Positions 13,990 to 14,879 of a stretch of 14,879 bases of DNA are shown in pieces. The translations under genes and the position numbers were made by a program. This stretch comes from an uncultured Bacilli bacterium (GTDB lineage: Bacteria; Bacillota_I; Bacilli_A; RF39; UBA660), in contig CARJCM010000019.1 in NCBI GenBank assembly GCA_948999435.1, positions 6,547 through 21,425 on the forward strand, read 5' to 3'. The notes under the pieces were generated by a model. The model saw nothing but the letters and a program-made list of their open reading frames with translations. It was not told where the DNA came from and ran no database searches. The stretch's first letter is position 1, and each line of letters opens with the position of its first letter.

Positions 13990-14736
13990 ATGATTACCGA
14001 AGAATTAAAAAATTTAAAAAAAGAATTTGAAAGAATAAAGAAAATGGGATATGTAAAAGCGACTAGAATGGGATATACTGGTATTGGTAAAACCTTTGAA
14101 GACTTACTAGGAAAGAAAGAAGATTCCTTGGAATTACCTGATTATAAGGGAATAGAAATTAAAACTAAAAGAGGGTATACGAGATGTTATACAACTCTTT
14201 TTGGCGTGACACCTCAAGGGAAGAAAGAGTTTGAAATTAAGAGACTTAGAAGCATATATGGCTATCCAGATAATGTCTATCGCAATCAGAAACTTCTTCA
14301 TGCTTCGGTGCAAGCTAATTGTTCTACTTTAGTAGGTAATAGATATTTATTTAAATTGGTTTCAGACTATGAGGAACAGAAATTGTTTTTGCTTATAACT
14401 GATAAAAGTATGAATTTTATTGAAAAAAAGTCTTATTGGACTTTTGATATTTTAAAAGAAAAATTAAATCGGAAGCTGCAATATATGGCTTTAGTTAAGG
14501 CTTGGCCTAATAAAATTAATGGTGAAGATTATTATAAATATTATGATATTGATTTTTATAAATTAAAAGATTTTAATGAATTTCTTAAATTAATTGAAGA
14601 TGGCACAATTAGAGTTACTTTTAAAATTGGGGTTTTTAAAAAGGGAGAACGTGCGGGTGAACTTCATGATAGAGGTACAAGCTTTGAAATTCAGGAAATT
14701 GATATGTTGAAACTTTTTGATAAAATAGATATTTAA
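13990..14736 (+). CDS. MvaI/BcnI-family restriction endonuclease, no methylase seen
   Basis: A 249-residue protein resembling the MvaI/BcnI family, which is related to the mismatch-repair nickase MutH. The region Y-T-G-I-G-K-T-F-E-D-L-L-G (29-41) is the typical family entry. The active site is D51 ... E56-x-K58 within P-D-Y-K-G-I-E-I-K; this spacing equals the D, E and K spacing I recall for MvaI. Family enzymes cut CCWGG or CCSGG as monomers, but the site of this one cannot be inferred. I choose ATG 13990 because AAGGAGGT (13976-13983) lies 6 bases upstream; a TTG at 13945 would put that site inside the gene. No methyltransferase lies in the window, and terminators follow, so a paired methylase would have to be elsewhere. 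A repair or solitary nuclease role is also possible. Confidence 0.82.
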   Translation: MITEELKNLKKEFERIKKMGYVKATRMGYTGIGKTFEDLLGKKEDSLELPDYKGIEIKTKRGYTRCYTTLFGVTPQGKKEFEIKRLRSIYGYPDNVYRNQKLLHASVQANCSTLVGNRYLFKLVSDYEEQKLFLLITDKSMNFIEKKSYWTFDILKEKLNRKLQYMALVKAWPNKINGEDYYKYYDIDFYKLKDFNEFLKLIEDGTIRVTFKIGVFKKGERAGELHDRGTSFEIQEIDMLKLFDKIDI

Positions 14737-14801
14737 AGTCTTGATTATAGTTCATTTTGAAAATATGAAGATTTGGCAGCCATGAGGAATTGCAGGTATG
14801 T

Positions 14802-14827
14802 AAAAAAGACATCGTTAGATGCCTTTT
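14802..14827 (-). terminator. Minus-strand terminator-like hairpin
   Basis: Read on the minus strand, GGCATC (14823-14818) pairs with GATGTC (14813-14808), with one G-U, around TAAC, and six T follow (14807-14802). On the plus strand the same stem has an A-C mismatch and a shorter T run, so the minus orientation is better. It could end a leftward transcript entering from beyond the window. Confidence 0.5.
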
Positions 14828-14843
14828 CCTAAATTAAAATTTG

Positions 14844-14870
14844 AACCGCACCACAAAGGTGTGGTTTTTT
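14844..14870 (+). terminator. Intrinsic terminator downstream of the MvaI-like gene
   Basis: AACCGCACC (14844-14852) pairs with GGTGTGGTT (14858-14866), with one G-U, around ACAAA; a run of six T ends at 14870. Confidence 0.88.
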
Positions 14871-14878
14871 GATATAAT
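14870..14878 (+). promoter_or_regulatory. Extended -10 of a gene beyond the window
   Basis: TGATATAAT, identical to the boxes at 7632 and 8451, directly follows the terminator T run. It implies a further rightward gene starting outside the window. Confidence 0.5.
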
Positions 14879-14879
14879 A

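Noticed and set aside
14776..14823. tRNA or known riboswitch in the GC-richer stretch
   Set aside because: GGCA/TGCC can pair at the ends, but there is no cloverleaf, no T-arm consensus and no riboswitch core that I know; only a terminator-like hairpin is supported.
1..14879. Mycoplasma genetic code (UGA as Trp)
   Set aside because: All genes are full length under the standard code, and Trp is TGG at every site checked, including conserved Trp in IleRS.
1..14879. CRISPR arrays, insertion sequences or transposases
   Set aside because: No regularly spaced repeats, terminal inverted repeats with a transposase, or integrase genes were seen.

Overview
The window looks like chromosomal DNA from a very AT-rich, low-GC Firmicute. 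A gut Bacilli or Mollicutes-like lineage with a small genome is my inference; nothing here fixes the genus. The evidence is a T-box leader on ileS, near-perfect Shine-Dalgarno sites (AGGAGG, AAGGAGGT), short intergenic gaps closed by U-tailed hairpins, and strong AT bias at third codon positions. Every tryptophan I checked is TGG and no gene is broken by an in-frame TGA, so UGA is not read as Trp. All 15 genes lie on the + strand; 13 end in TAA, 2 in TAG and none in TGA.

Left part (1-4299): an operon of three genes joined by one-base stop/start overlaps. The first, cut by the window edge, encodes a giant coiled-coil protein with tandem repeats of about 105 residues, a hydrophobic segment and an acidic/basic tail. 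Two small proteins follow, a short coiled-coil protein and a DUF1292-like protein. I do not recognise the large protein.

Centre (4300-9330): a T-box leader controls ileS, a long eukaryote-like IleRS (IleRS2 type). Its class I HxGH signature reads GLHH, the swapped form linked to extreme mupirocin resistance. Then come a HAD phosphatase, and an Ogt DNA repair protein paired with an ArsC/Spx-type reductase.

Right-centre (9363-10868): a small coiled-coil/HTH protein and a phage-type endolysin (M23 peptidase plus two peptidoglycan-binding repeats, no signal peptide). Both have structured, hairpin-rich upstream DNA, which suggests phage-derived material. The endolysin has Ser in place of the usual first His of the HxH motif.

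Right (10869-14879): a coupled NfeD/SPFH membrane-microdomain pair, a hypoxanthine-type DNA glycosylase with no visible ribosome-binding site, a lone pseudopilin-like protein, a membrane-anchored thioredoxin-like protein, and an MvaI/BcnI-family restriction endonuclease with no methyltransferase in view. The window ends in closely packed terminators and the -10 box of a further rightward gene.

Most of these genes are short independent units. Recurrent traits are promoters of the extended -10 type (TGnTATAAT), stop codons placed in the loops of intrinsic terminators, and promoter -35 elements lying inside the preceding terminator hairpin.
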